A DNA stretch of 64,000 nt, taken from assembly GCA_963724705.1 (NCBI GenBank), contig CAVRVS010000004.1:682001-746000 (forward strand), written 5' to 3'. Made by a program: the position numbers and the translations under genes. The notes below the pieces were generated by a model. The model was not told where the DNA came from and did not search any database. It saw only the letters and a list, made by a program, of their open reading frames with translations. Shown here piece after piece: positions 26,178-35,665 of this stretch. Numbering within the stretch: the stretch's first letter is position 1; each line of letters opens with the position of its first letter. The DNA comes from DASQPR01 sp963724705 (lineage in GTDB: Bacteria; Actinomycetota; Actinomycetes; Mycobacteriales; Micromonosporaceae).

Positions 26178-27464
26178 ATGGCACGCATGAAGGCACGGCT
26201 GGCCATCCCGATGGCCGCTGCGCTGCTCGCGGCATTCGCGGTCGGCGCCTGTTCCAGCAGTAGCAAGGCATCTGGCGCATCGGCCAACTCGCCGGTGACA
26301 CTTACGTTCTGGGGTACGTACGGCAACGGCGGCAACAAGGCTCAGACGGATGTGCTGAACCAGTTGATCCCGCAGTTCGAACAGGCGCATCCCACGATCA
26401 AGGTGAACTATGTCGACGTTCCGTACGACTCGCTGCTGCAAAAGCTGACCACCGGTGCCGCCGGCGGGCAGTTGCCGGATCTCGTTCGCTCAGACATCGT
26501 CTGGGTGCCGAAGTTCGCAAGCCTCGGTGTATTCGCGCAACTCGACGGCAAGATGCCGAACTTCGACGCGCTTGCGCAGGCGACGTACCCAGGAACGCTG
26601 TCGACGACCAAGTGGCAGGGGCACTACTACGGCCTACCCCTGGACACGAACACCCGAGTCCTGATCTCCAATCAGCAGGCGCTGACGGCGGCCGGCATTT
26701 CGTCGCCACCGGCCACCTTCGCGGACCTTCAGACCGACGCGCCGAAGTTGGCCGCCAAACACGTGTCGGTGTTCGCGGACAGCGGCCTGCAGGGCTGGAA
26801 CATCCTGCCGTGGATCTGGTCGGGCGGCGGCGAGATCACCGACCCGAACCTGACGACCGCGACTGGCTACCTCAACGGCCCGCAGAGCGTGGCCGCGGTT
26901 CAGATGCTGGTCAACCTCTACAAGCAGGGCGCCATCCCGAACCTGCTCGTCGGTAACAAGGGCGCGGTGCAGACGCAGGACGGTCTGCCGAAGGCCAACT
27001 ACGCCGACATCCTCGACGGTCCGTGGATGCAGGGCATCTGGCAGGCGCAGTACGCGTCGTTCAAGCCGACGTACACGCCGGTCCCCGCGGGTCCGGGTGG
27101 ATCGATCAGCGTGGTCGGCGGCGAAGATATTGTGATGACGTCCAGTTCCCAGCACCAGGCGGCCGCCGAGCAGTTCATCGCGTTCACGCAGAGTCCCGCG
27201 TTCCAGCTGGCCATGGCCAAGACCGGTCAGATGTCCGTGGTTAGCGCGGACGACGCTCAGGAAGCCTCCGACTCACCGGCGCTTGCCCCGTACATCAAAC
27301 AACTTCAGTCGGCCAAGTCCCGTCCGGCCGTGCCGGACGAGCCACAGATCGACACCGCATTGCAAGACGATCTCGCGCCCGCGTTCGAAGGCAAGACGAC
27401 TGTCCAGGCCGCGCTCGACAAAGCCGCCCACGACATCGATCCGCTGCTGACCGCCACGAAGTGA
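26178..27464 (+). CDS. ABC sugar-binding lipoprotein
   Basis: 428 residues. The lipoprotein signal ends FAVGA-C25. A family 1 extracellular solute-binding domain follows (LTFWGTYGNGG, LIPQFEQAHPTIKVNYVDVPYDSLLQKL, GLPLDTNTRVLISN, GGEDIVMTSSSQHQAAAEQFIAF). It delivers sugar to the two permeases encoded directly downstream. With GH66 and GH13 enzymes in the same operon the ligand is probably an alpha-1,6-linked gluco-oligosaccharide. Confidence 0.9.
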   Translation: MARMKARLAIPMAAALLAAFAVGACSSSSKASGASANSPVTLTFWGTYGNGGNKAQTDVLNQLIPQFEQAHPTIKVNYVDVPYDSLLQKLTTGAAGGQLPDLVRSDIVWVPKFASLGVFAQLDGKMPNFDALAQATYPGTLSTTKWQGHYYGLPLDTNTRVLISNQQALTAAGISSPPATFADLQTDAPKLAAKHVSVFADSGLQGWNILPWIWSGGGEITDPNLTTATGYLNGPQSVAAVQMLVNLYKQGAIPNLLVGNKGAVQTQDGLPKANYADILDGPWMQGIWQAQYASFKPTYTPVPAGPGGSISVVGGEDIVMTSSSQHQAAAEQFIAFTQSPAFQLAMAKTGQMSVVSADDAQEASDSPALAPYIKQLQSAKSRPAVPDEPQIDTALQDDLAPAFEGKTTVQAALDKAAHDIDPLLTATK

Positions 27465-27471
27465 GGCTGCG

Positions 27472-28449
27472 GTGACGGTGTCGGCGACGCTGCGATCGCG
27501 GAAGGCCGCGATCGCGGGTAAGGAGGCGCGCCCGGACTTCGGGCGCGCCTCCCGGCGGCGCAGTGCCGGCCGCCGGGTGCCTCGGCGTTCGGCGATCCCG
27601 TACGTATTCCTTGCGCCCGGTTTCATCCTCTTCGTCGCTCTGATCATCTATCCGATGATCCGAGCGTTCCAGATGAGCTTCTACGACTGGCGCATTGTCG
27701 CCGGCGCGACCAGCGACTTCATCGGCTGGCAGAACTACGTCACCGCGTTCCACGACCCCATCTTCTGGCGGTCGCTGGCCAACAGCGGCGCCTACATGCT
27801 CTTTACGGTCCCACCGCAAATCGCGCTCGGCTTGTTCGTCGCATCATTGTTACGAGCCAAGGCGCCTGCACAGGGGCTCTACCGGTTGCTCTTCTATATC
27901 CCGGTGGTGACCAGCTGGGTCGTCGTGTCGCTGCTGTTCCAGTACCTGTTCGCCGACGCCGGCGTGGTCAATTATGTGTTGCACGGCGTTCACGCCACGA
28001 ACGGCCACACCTCATGGCTTTCCGGCCGGTGGACCGCCATGGTCGCGATCTCGGCCCTCGGCGTGTGGAAGGGCATCGGCTGGTCGATGATGATTTTCCT
28101 CGCCGCGCTCCAGGGCGTTCCACGCGATCTGGAGGAGGCCGCGGCCGTCGACGGCGCCGGCCGCTGGCGGCGGTTCCGCACGGTGACGGTGCCGGCGATC
28201 TGGCCGGCACTCACCTTCGTGACCGTCATGCTCGTGATCGGCGGCTTCAACGTCTTTACGTCCGTGCTGCTGATGACCGGCGGCGGTCCGGCCGACCAGA
28301 CACAGGTATTGCTGACATTCATGTACGAGCAGGCCTTCAAATACCTCCAATTCGGGTACGGATCGGCGATCGCGGCACTGCTCACCGTGCTCGTGTTCGT
28401 CCTGTCGGTCATTCAGCTGCGGATCTTTCGCAACCGGGAGACGTCGTGA
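27472..28449 (+). CDS. ABC sugar permease, MalF type
   Basis: 325 residues with six predicted helices after a ~45-residue basic N-terminus. The start is GTG 27472. The EAA loop LQGVPRDLEEAAAVDGAGRWRRFRTVTVPAIWP is conserved and would contact the ATPase. Its TGA overlaps the GTG of the second permease. No ATP-binding gene is in the operon; actinobacteria often share one ATPase (MsiK) among such importers. Confidence 0.9.
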   Translation: MTVSATLRSRKAAIAGKEARPDFGRASRRRSAGRRVPRRSAIPYVFLAPGFILFVALIIYPMIRAFQMSFYDWRIVAGATSDFIGWQNYVTAFHDPIFWRSLANSGAYMLFTVPPQIALGLFVASLLRAKAPAQGLYRLLFYIPVVTSWVVVSLLFQYLFADAGVVNYVLHGVHATNGHTSWLSGRWTAMVAISALGVWKGIGWSMMIFLAALQGVPRDLEEAAAVDGAGRWRRFRTVTVPAIWPALTFVTVMLVIGGFNVFTSVLLMTGGGPADQTQVLLTFMYEQAFKYLQFGYGSAIAALLTVLVFVLSVIQLRIFRNRETS

Positions 28450-29300
28450 CGACGATGTCGCCGGCGTGGCTGCGGCCGACCCGTACCGGCCTGACCGTGC
28501 GATACATCCTGCTGACCATCGGCGCGGTCGTCATGGTGCTGCCGTTCCTGTACATGCTCTCGACCTCGTTCAAGGGCCAGCAGTACGTGCTCACCACGCC
28601 ACCCCAATGGCTTCCGCATCCGGCGACGGTCAGCAACTACACGACGGCCTGGAATTCCGACCACTTTCCGCGTTACTTCCTGAATTCGGTCGTCGTCGCC
28701 GTCGTCACCACTGTCTTGTCGCTCCTGCTGAGTTCCATGATGGCGTACGCGTTCGCCCGCTTCGACTTCCCCGGTCGCGAAGCGATGTTCCGCATCCTCT
28801 TGCTTGGCCTGATGATCCCGGCGATGATGTTGATCATCCCGCAGTTCATCCTGGCCAAATACCTTCACCTGCTCGACTCGCTGACCGGCCTGGTCGTGTT
28901 CTACGTCGCAGCCTCGCTCTCGCTGAACACGTTCCTCCTGCGTGGATTCTTCGAGGCGATCCCGGCGGAGCTCGAGCAGGCGATGGAGGTCGACGGCGCC
29001 GGCTCGATCACCCGATACTGGCGGCTGATCCTGCCGCTGGCCCGTCCGGCCCTGGCCACCGCCACCATCTTCACGTTCCTCGCCAGCTGGGACGAGTATC
29101 CGTGGGCGCTGACGATCATCAACACTCCGTCGAAGCAGACGCTGCCGCTCGGCATCGCATTGTTCCAAGGGCAGAACTCGACGCTATGGGGCCTCGTGTT
29201 CGCCGCGTCGATCGCCGCGATCGGGCCGGTGATCGTCGTGTTCCTAGCCTTCCAACGCCATTTCGTGCAGGGCCTGACAACCGGAGCTATCAAGGGATGA
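28446..29300 (+). CDS. ABC sugar permease, MalG type
   Basis: 284 residues and six helices. The N-terminal part reads LPFLYMLSTSFKG, and the EAA loop FFEAIPAELEQAMEVDGAGSITRYWRLILPLARP is conserved. The start is GTG 28446, overlapping the stop of the partner permease, and its TGA overlaps the ATG of the GH66 gene. The pair forms the membrane channel of the importer. Confidence 0.9.
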   Translation: MTTMSPAWLRPTRTGLTVRYILLTIGAVVMVLPFLYMLSTSFKGQQYVLTTPPQWLPHPATVSNYTTAWNSDHFPRYFLNSVVVAVVTTVLSLLLSSMMAYAFARFDFPGREAMFRILLLGLMIPAMMLIIPQFILAKYLHLLDSLTGLVVFYVAASLSLNTFLLRGFFEAIPAELEQAMEVDGAGSITRYWRLILPLARPALATATIFTFLASWDEYPWALTIINTPSKQTLPLGIALFQGQNSTLWGLVFAASIAAIGPVIVVFLAFQRHFVQGLTTGAIKG

Positions 29301-30911
29301 CAATCGAAGCGCTGCCGATGCGATCGACGTATCACCCCGACGAACCGCCCCAGGTCGAGATCCGCGGCCTTCCAGAGCCGGGCACGCTTCGCGTGTTCCA
29401 CCTGGGCGATCCGATCGACACGCAACCCGTTGAGGCCGACGGCATCACGTCGTTGGCGAGCCTGCCGCCGGGCGGGTACGGCATTGAAGTGAGCGCCGGC
29501 GATGCGGTGGCCCGAACCGCGATCGAAGTGATCGCCGACGGCTCGGCGCGCATGCGCTACGGATTCGTGGCGGACTATCGACCCGGACGGGCCGTCGAGG
29601 GCGTACGCGACAACATCCGGCGGCTGCATCTCACCGATATCCAGTTCTACGACTGGGCGTATAGGCACGCCGATCTCGTCGGCGGCGGTGAGGAGTACGC
29701 GGACGCGTTGGGGCAGAAGATCTCGCTCGACGACCGTACGCGATCTGATCGCAGCCGTACGTTCGGCGGGCGCACGTGCCCTCGGTTACGCCGCCGTCTA
29801 CGGTGTCGGTAACGATGAGTGGCCAGCGTGGGCCGATGCGGCGTTGCTGACGGCGGCGGGGGAGCCCTACGGACTCGGCGACTTTCTCCGCCTCGTCGAT
29901 CCGGCCGACCCGCGATGGCTCACCCATTTCACGTCGGACCTACGCGCCGCGACCGATCGACTCGGCTTCGACGGCTTCCATTTGGACCAGTACGGCTATC
30001 CGAAGTACGCGACGCGACCGGATGGGGTTCCGGTGCGGGTCGAGGACTCCTTCGCAACGCTGATTGCCGCCGCGCGGGCCGCGCTTCCGGCGGGTCAGCT
30101 CGTGTTCAACAATGTCAACACCTTCCCGCTGTGGCGTACGGCTGGTACCGCGCAGGACGCCGTTTACGTCGAGGTCTGGGCTCCGCACAGCACACTCGAT
30201 CATCTGGCCCGCGTCGTACGGGACGCTCAGGCGTCCGGTGCCGGAAAGCCGGTGGTTGTCGCGGCGTACCAACACGTCTATGCGACAACTGATGCAGCCG
30301 CGGCCGATCTGGCTTCCGCGTTCACGATGGCCACGTTGTTCTCGCACGGCGCGACGCATCTGTTGTGCGGCGAAGCGGATCGCGTCCTCGTCGATCCGTA
30401 CTACGTTCGCAACCACAAGGTCGAGGCGTCGACCGCAGCACACCTCGTGCGCTGGTACGACTTTCTCGTCGAGCACGGTGAGTTGCTCAACGACCCGTCT
30501 CTGACCGACATGACCGGCGCGCTCGGTGGTTCGTACAACGACGATTGCGACGTGACGTACGCCGATCTCCAGGTCACCGAAACCGCCACCGCCGGCGCCA
30601 TCTGGCGTCGGATCGTCGGATCCGGCGACCGGCTCATCGTTCACCTCATCAATCTGTCCGGTCAGGACAACGCGGAGTGGGACAGTGCGCGTGCACCGAT
30701 TCCGTTTGTACCGCCGGGCGTGCTCCGGATTCGGCGGGCAGGTGTCGGCCTGCCGCGCGTACGTGTCGCCGACCCTGACCGTCAGGCGCGACTCCGCGAT
30801 CTGCCGGTTGTTGCCGACGGCGACTACGCGCGCGTCGAGGTGCCGGCTCCGTACGTGTGGCAGATGTTGGTCATCGACCTTCGGCCCGCGCCGGACGAGG
30901 CCGAAATGTAA
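29297..30911 (+). pseudogene. glycoside hydrolase family 66 (dextranase-like), one frameshift
   Basis: A GH66-type protein of ~538 residues. An N-terminal beta-domain (~100 residues) is followed by the catalytic barrel starting RRLHLTDIQFYDWAYRHADL. The frame breaks near 29732, where one extra G in CTCGACGACC disturbs the segment SLD-TVRDLIAAVRSAGARALGYAAVYGVG. Beyond it the family continues with the likely catalytic Asp in FDGFHLDQYG and the likely acid Glu in VYVEVWAP. No signal peptide is seen, so it acts inside the cell on imported isomalto-oligosaccharides. The ATG overlaps the permease stop. A sequencing error is the simplest cause of the break. Confidence 0.75.
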
Positions 30912-30992
30912 GGCGGGCGGCCACGGCCGCCCTATCGTCGGCGGCCCCGTCAAGACCAGCCCGCATCTGGACACGCTCGCGTGAGGAGCACT

Positions 30993-32672
30993 GTGACCGA
31001 AGAACCGCAGACGCCGGCGGCCACCATCGAGTGGTGGCGTCACGCCTCCGTTTATCAGCTTTACGTGCGTTCGTTCAGTGACTCCAATGGCGATGGCGTG
31101 GGCGATCTGCCCGGGGTCGTGGAACGGCTGGACTACATCGCCTCGCTCGGCGTCGACGCGATCTGGCTGAATCCCTGCTACCCGTCACCGAATCGGGACG
31201 GCGGCTACGACATCTCCGACTACACGCAGATCGATCCGACGTACGGCGGCCTGGCCGCGCTGGAAAAGCTCCTCGGCGCGGCCCACGAACGCGGCCTTCG
31301 GGTGATGATGGACCTCGTCCCGAACCATTGTTCGTCCGACCATCCATGGTTTCGGGAAGCGTTGGCGGCACAACCCGGCTCGGCGGCTCGGGCCCGGTTT
31401 CACTTCCGGGCCGGGCGCGGGCCGGACGGAGGTGAGCCGCCGAACAACTGGCGGTCAACGTTCGGTGGATCAGCGTGGACACGCGTCATGAGTGGCGGTG
31501 AGCCCGAGCAGTGGTACCTCCACAGCTTCGACTCGACGCAGCCCGACTTCAACTGGGCCAACGCGGATGTCGCTGAGCTGTTCGACGACGTCCTGCGGAC
31601 GTGGTTCGATCGCGGCGTCGACGGGTTCCGCGTTGATGTCGCCTACGCCATGGTCAAACATCCGGACCTACCCGACGCTGACGACCCTGACGCGAACCCG
31701 CATACGTGGAATCAACCCGGCGTACACGAGATCTTCGCGCGCTGGCGGGCGATCGCCGAGTCGTACCATCGGGATCTCGCTCTGGTGGGCGAGGTATGGC
31801 TTCCGCCCGACGAGACCGGTGAGTACATCCGCCCCGGCCGGCTGAGTCAGGTGTTCTACTTCGACCTGATGCGACAGGACTGGTCGGCCGCCGGGTTCCG
31901 CGAATCCATCGACGCGACATTGGCCAGTGTGCCGTCCGGCGGTGGCGTACCGGCTTGGACGCTGAACAATCACGACGTCCACCGGGCCGTGAGCAGGTAC
32001 GGCCTCGTCTCGCATGAGCCCATGTTTACCGTCGACGCCAACGCAACCCGGACGCGGCCGCGAGGGCGGGTCGACGTGGAACTGGGCGTACGTCGCGCTC
32101 GCGCGGCCGCCCTGCTGTTGCTGGCGTTGCCCGGTTCGGCCTACCTGTATCAGGGTGAGGAGCTCGGTCTGCCGGAGGTGATGGACATTCCGGCCGAGCA
32201 GCGTCGCGATCCCATCTGGGTCCGATCTGGGCAGCGAGAATTTGGCCGCGATGGCAGCCGGGTTCCGCTACCGTGGCGGCCGCGCGGCGCCACGTTGGGC
32301 TTCTCGCCCGACGGCGCCGCCGAACCGTGGCTACCTCAACCCGATTGGTTCAAGCGCTTCGCGGTGGAGACCGAGGATGCCGACTCCGCATCCACGCTCT
32401 CTTTGTACCGCCGCGCATTGCTGCTTCGCCGGTCGCTGTTTCTCGACGATGCGTTCGAGTGGCTCGATGCGGGTCGGGCCGACGTCGTGGCGTTCGTCAA
32501 CGGCACGGGCATCAACGTCACGGTGATGGGTGAGCGCCCATTCGTTCCCCCGGCTTCGTGGGGGGAGATCGCCTTGCGTAGCGACAACAGCGTGGCGCCC
32601 GAGCTGCCACCCAACACGAGCGCGTGGATCGTCAGCTCGCGATCGGCGTCGACGGCGAGCGCCGACGGGTAA
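30993..32672 (+). CDS. GH13 alpha-glucosidase (oligo-1,6-glucosidase-like)
   Basis: 559 residues. The GH13 conserved regions are visible: I DLVPNHCS, II GFRVDVAYAM (nucleophile Asp), III LVGEVW (acid Glu), IV LNNHDVHR (stabilising Asp). The start of the barrel reads VYQLYVRSFSDSNGDGVGDLPG, typical of GH13 subfamilies of oligo-1,6-glucosidase, trehalose synthase and alpha-glucosidase. GTG 30993 is chosen over 30981 because AGGAG lies four bases before it. It would release glucose from imported oligosaccharides. Confidence 0.9.
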   Translation: MTEEPQTPAATIEWWRHASVYQLYVRSFSDSNGDGVGDLPGVVERLDYIASLGVDAIWLNPCYPSPNRDGGYDISDYTQIDPTYGGLAALEKLLGAAHERGLRVMMDLVPNHCSSDHPWFREALAAQPGSAARARFHFRAGRGPDGGEPPNNWRSTFGGSAWTRVMSGGEPEQWYLHSFDSTQPDFNWANADVAELFDDVLRTWFDRGVDGFRVDVAYAMVKHPDLPDADDPDANPHTWNQPGVHEIFARWRAIAESYHRDLALVGEVWLPPDETGEYIRPGRLSQVFYFDLMRQDWSAAGFRESIDATLASVPSGGGVPAWTLNNHDVHRAVSRYGLVSHEPMFTVDANATRTRPRGRVDVELGVRRARAAALLLLALPGSAYLYQGEELGLPEVMDIPAEQRRDPIWVRSGQREFGRDGSRVPLPWRPRGATLGFSPDGAAEPWLPQPDWFKRFAVETEDADSASTLSLYRRALLLRRSLFLDDAFEWLDAGRADVVAFVNGTGINVTVMGERPFVPPASWGEIALRSDNSVAPELPPNTSAWIVSSRSASTASADG

Positions 32673-32846
32673 CGTCGCGGCGTCAGCGCGCGGCGAGTCG
32701 GGAGACGGTTGTCCCTGCGCCGGCCTACGTCTCTGCACGCATTGTCGCTAGCAGAGTCGTAGGCGAACGGTCGAAACCGCCCAGCCGCGCTGACTGTATG
32801 GAAACTCTGTTGTCCACCGCCACGCGCATCGCCGATGATTGCGGCC

Positions 32847-33428
32847 ATGGCGACGACCCGACGAGCCGACATGTTCACCGCTGACGGCAAGCCATCTGAT
32901 GACGACCCGCGTGAGCACCGACAAAGGGTTGGCGACGAACGCACCACGCTTGTCGAATCCCTGCGCTGTCTTCGCCTCACGTTGGAGATGAAATGCGCAG
33001 GTCTCGACGCGGAGGCGATGGCACGACGTTCCGTCGAACCATCGACGATGTCGCTGCTCGGGATTGTGCGGCACCTGGCCGAGGTGGAACGTGGAGGGTT
33101 CCGCGTGCTGATGGCGGGACAGGACGTGCCGCGGCTGTTTTGTTCGCCCACCGACCAGGACGGTGACTTCGATGGCGCCGTTCCTGATCCCCAGGTCGTC
33201 GCGGAAGCCTGGGACGCATGGCGTGCGGAGGTGGATTTCGCCACGCAGTTTGTGGCCGAGGCGCCGAGTCTGGACATCACCGCTGACGATCCGTTGAATC
33301 AGCACGGCAGCGGCGGTGGGCCGATGTCTCTGCGCGAAATGCTGATCGGATCGATCGAGGAGTACGCGCGCCACATGGGTCACGTCGACCTGTTGCGCGA
33401 ACGCATCGATGGACGGGTAGGCCAGTAG
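32847..33428 (+). CDS. DinB-family protein (DUF664 type)
   Basis: 193 residues. A four-helix DinB bundle with TLVESLRCLRLTLEMKCAGLD, a metal-type His in LLGIVRHLAEVERGGF and another in SIEEYARHMGHVDLLRERIDG near the end; the last phrase is typical of the DUF664/mycothiol-dependent DinB group. No operon partner; PabBC converges on it. It may be a thiol transferase, but the substrate is unknown. Confidence 0.82.
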   Translation: MATTRRADMFTADGKPSDDDPREHRQRVGDERTTLVESLRCLRLTLEMKCAGLDAEAMARRSVEPSTMSLLGIVRHLAEVERGGFRVLMAGQDVPRLFCSPTDQDGDFDGAVPDPQVVAEAWDAWRAEVDFATQFVAEAPSLDITADDPLNQHGSGGGPMSLREMLIGSIEEYARHMGHVDLLRERIDGRVGQ

Positions 33429-33477
33429 CGATCCCGCACCGGCTCGCGCGAGCCCTACTCGGGCCATCCCGGTGTGC

Positions 33478-35499
33478 TTACGGGCGGTCGCCGAGGAGAA
33501 GCCGTGCGAAGGCAGCGATCTGGTCATCCCTTCTGGGCAGAGCCACGCCGTCAATGCTCGCGATCGGTACCGCGCCGCTGAGGCTGCTCGTCCAAAACGC
33601 CGCGTTCGCGGTCATCTCGTTACGGTCAAAACCGCGTACGTGGGCGGGTCGAGACTCGTCGCGCGCGTGGTCAAGCAGAGCACGTCGGGTCACGCCTGGC
33701 AGCAGATCGTCGCGGAGTGGCGGCGTGACTAGCGTCCCGTCCGCCAGGAGGAGAAACACGTTGCCGTGTGCGGTTTCCAGGACGGTACCGTCGGCGGCGA
33801 TGAACAGCGGCTCGATTCCGTCGGCGGTCGGCCCGGTGATCGGATCGTCGGAACGGCGAGCGCTCGGCGCGGTCCGGGCCCAACGATGTCGCCACAGGCC
33901 GACGTCCCGCGTGACACTCCTCAGTCGCGTGGCTGTCGCTTCGCTGTCAGCCCGGACCGCCGAGACATCGATGCTCCCGTCCGGGCCCATTCGAATGTGC
34001 AGCGCGAACCAGCCCTGGCCGGTCTGTTGCGCCGCGGCGTTCACCATCGCGGCGACGTTTGCCGGAAGGCCGCGCCGGTAGAGCTCGCGGCTGGAGCGTT
34101 CGAGCCGAGCGAGATGGTCGGGGAGACGCAGCGGTAGGCCATCACGGCAAGCCACCGTTTCCACGAGGCCTCCGGCCAGTTGACTGGGTGCGGCACTCGC
34201 GTCGTCGGCCACGGCGTCGCCGGACAGTCCGGCGCCGAGCGCCGTCAACAGGGGCGCCGCTTTGTGTAGGCACTCGCGCCACTCCAACATCGGCACCGAG
34301 TCCGCGGTGACGCCGCCGCCGACGCCGAGTTCGATGCGGCCGTCGGCGATCTCGAAACTGCGAATCGTGACGGCCCATTCCGCGCCCCAGTACGGGCTGA
34401 CGAAACCGACGGCTCCGGTATATGCGCCGCGCGGCTGGCTCTCCAGAGCTGCGATAGCGGCCATCGCCCGCTGCTTCGGTGCACCGGTCACCGAGCCCGG
34501 TGGGAATGTCGCGCGCAGGAGTTCGGCGTCGTCGACGTCGCTACGCAACACGCCGCTCACTGTCGAGACGAGATGCCAGACGCCCGGATGGCGTTCCAGT
34601 TGTAAAAGTGTGGTCGCGGCAACGCTACCCACTTCGCAGACGCGACCGAAGTCGTTGCGCATCAGGTCCACGATCATCACATTTTCCGCCGCGTCCTTGG
34701 TCGACGCCGCCAGCGCCGCCGCCGCGTCCGGATCGGCGGCCGGCCATGTTCCCTTGATCGGGGATGTCGTAATGTGGCGGCCGCGGCGACGCAGGAATAG
34801 CTCAGGACTGAATCCGGCCAATGCCCGTCGGCCACCACCGATGAAGGCCCCGAACGCCGGCTGCAGCGCCGAGGCGGCGTCGGCGAAGAGCCCGGCCGGA
34901 CTACCGTCGAACGACGCGCTCAGCCGCGTACACACGTTGACCTGAAAGATTTCGCCGGCGCGGATCAGCTCGATCGCGTCCTCGACCGCCGCCAGATGTC
35001 GCGTCATGACCGGGCCGCCGAACGTGCCGACCGTGCTCGAAAGGCGCGCGCTGGTCGAATGCAGCAAATCGGCAAAGTCCTGTCGGCGCTCGTCGAGAGC
35101 ATCGGCACGCTCCGCCGTCCACAGCGCTTCGAAACGCCACCGACCGGCTCGGTCACGTCGCAGCAGATGGTCGTAGAACGCCCGGTATGAGGGCCCGTCA
35201 TAGCTCACCCAGCCGAACCACCCGCCGCCCACGAAGTCATCGTCGACGACCGAGTCCGCTTGCGGGTCGATGCGGACCGTATCGATGGCGCCGGCGTCGG
35301 CGAGCCGGGTGACCACGGGCCGCGCGGCGATGATGCCACCACCACCGGCCCACTGGCCGTGCAGACAGACCAGGCCGGCATCTCCGTCGGCCGCTGCGAT
35401 CCTCCGTACCATCTCGGCCACGGGCGGCCCCGGCCCGAGCTCGACCGCGATCGGCCGGAACGACCGATGACCGGCAGAGGCGAACAGCGGATGCGTCAC
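33478..35499 (-). CDS. pabB: aminodeoxychorismate synthase component I fused to lyase (PabB-PabC)
   Basis: 673 residues. Residues ~1-430 are the chorismate-binding enzyme: IRAGEIFQVNVCTRL, SPELFLRR, the TSPIKGT motif whose Lys marks aminodeoxychorismate synthase, ENVMIVDLMRNDFGRV and PPGSVTGAPKQRAM. Residues ~450-673 resemble a fold-type IV PLP lyase (LPDHLARLERSSRELY, ETAHGNVFLLL, PGVTRRALLDHA, TSSLSGAVPI). Together they would make p-aminobenzoate for folate or a secondary metabolite. The glutamine amidotransferase PabA is not in the window. Intact over 2 kb. Confidence 0.88.
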   Translation of the reverse strand: MTHPLFASAGHRSFRPIAVELGPGPPVAEMVRRIAAADGDAGLVCLHGQWAGGGGIIAARPVVTRLADAGAIDTVRIDPQADSVVDDDFVGGGWFGWVSYDGPSYRAFYDHLLRRDRAGRWRFEALWTAERADALDERRQDFADLLHSTSARLSSTVGTFGGPVMTRHLAAVEDAIELIRAGEIFQVNVCTRLSASFDGSPAGLFADAASALQPAFGAFIGGGRRALAGFSPELFLRRRGRHITTSPIKGTWPAADPDAAAALAASTKDAAENVMIVDLMRNDFGRVCEVGSVAATTLLQLERHPGVWHLVSTVSGVLRSDVDDAELLRATFPPGSVTGAPKQRAMAAIAALESQPRGAYTGAVGFVSPYWGAEWAVTIRSFEIADGRIELGVGGGVTADSVPMLEWRECLHKAAPLLTALGAGLSGDAVADDASAAPSQLAGGLVETVACRDGLPLRLPDHLARLERSSRELYRRGLPANVAAMVNAAAQQTGQGWFALHIRMGPDGSIDVSAVRADSEATATRLRSVTRDVGLWRHRWARTAPSARRSDDPITGPTADGIEPLFIAADGTVLETAHGNVFLLLADGTLVTPPLRDDLLPGVTRRALLDHARDESRPAHVRGFDRNEMTANAAFWTSSLSGAVPIASIDGVALPRRDDQIAAFARLLLGDRP

Positions 35500-35665
35500 G
35501 CCGCGAACACTAGATGGACCGCCGGGCGCATGGGGCCGAATATGGTTGGTGCGGTTGTCCTCGGGCCCCTAGTCACCGGTGACCCCGGTGTGCAACGAGC
35601 GGTTGGTGATGCCGAAATCCCGATGTGGCATGCTGCAGTCCACTGGCCGCGGGAGGAGCACTGAC

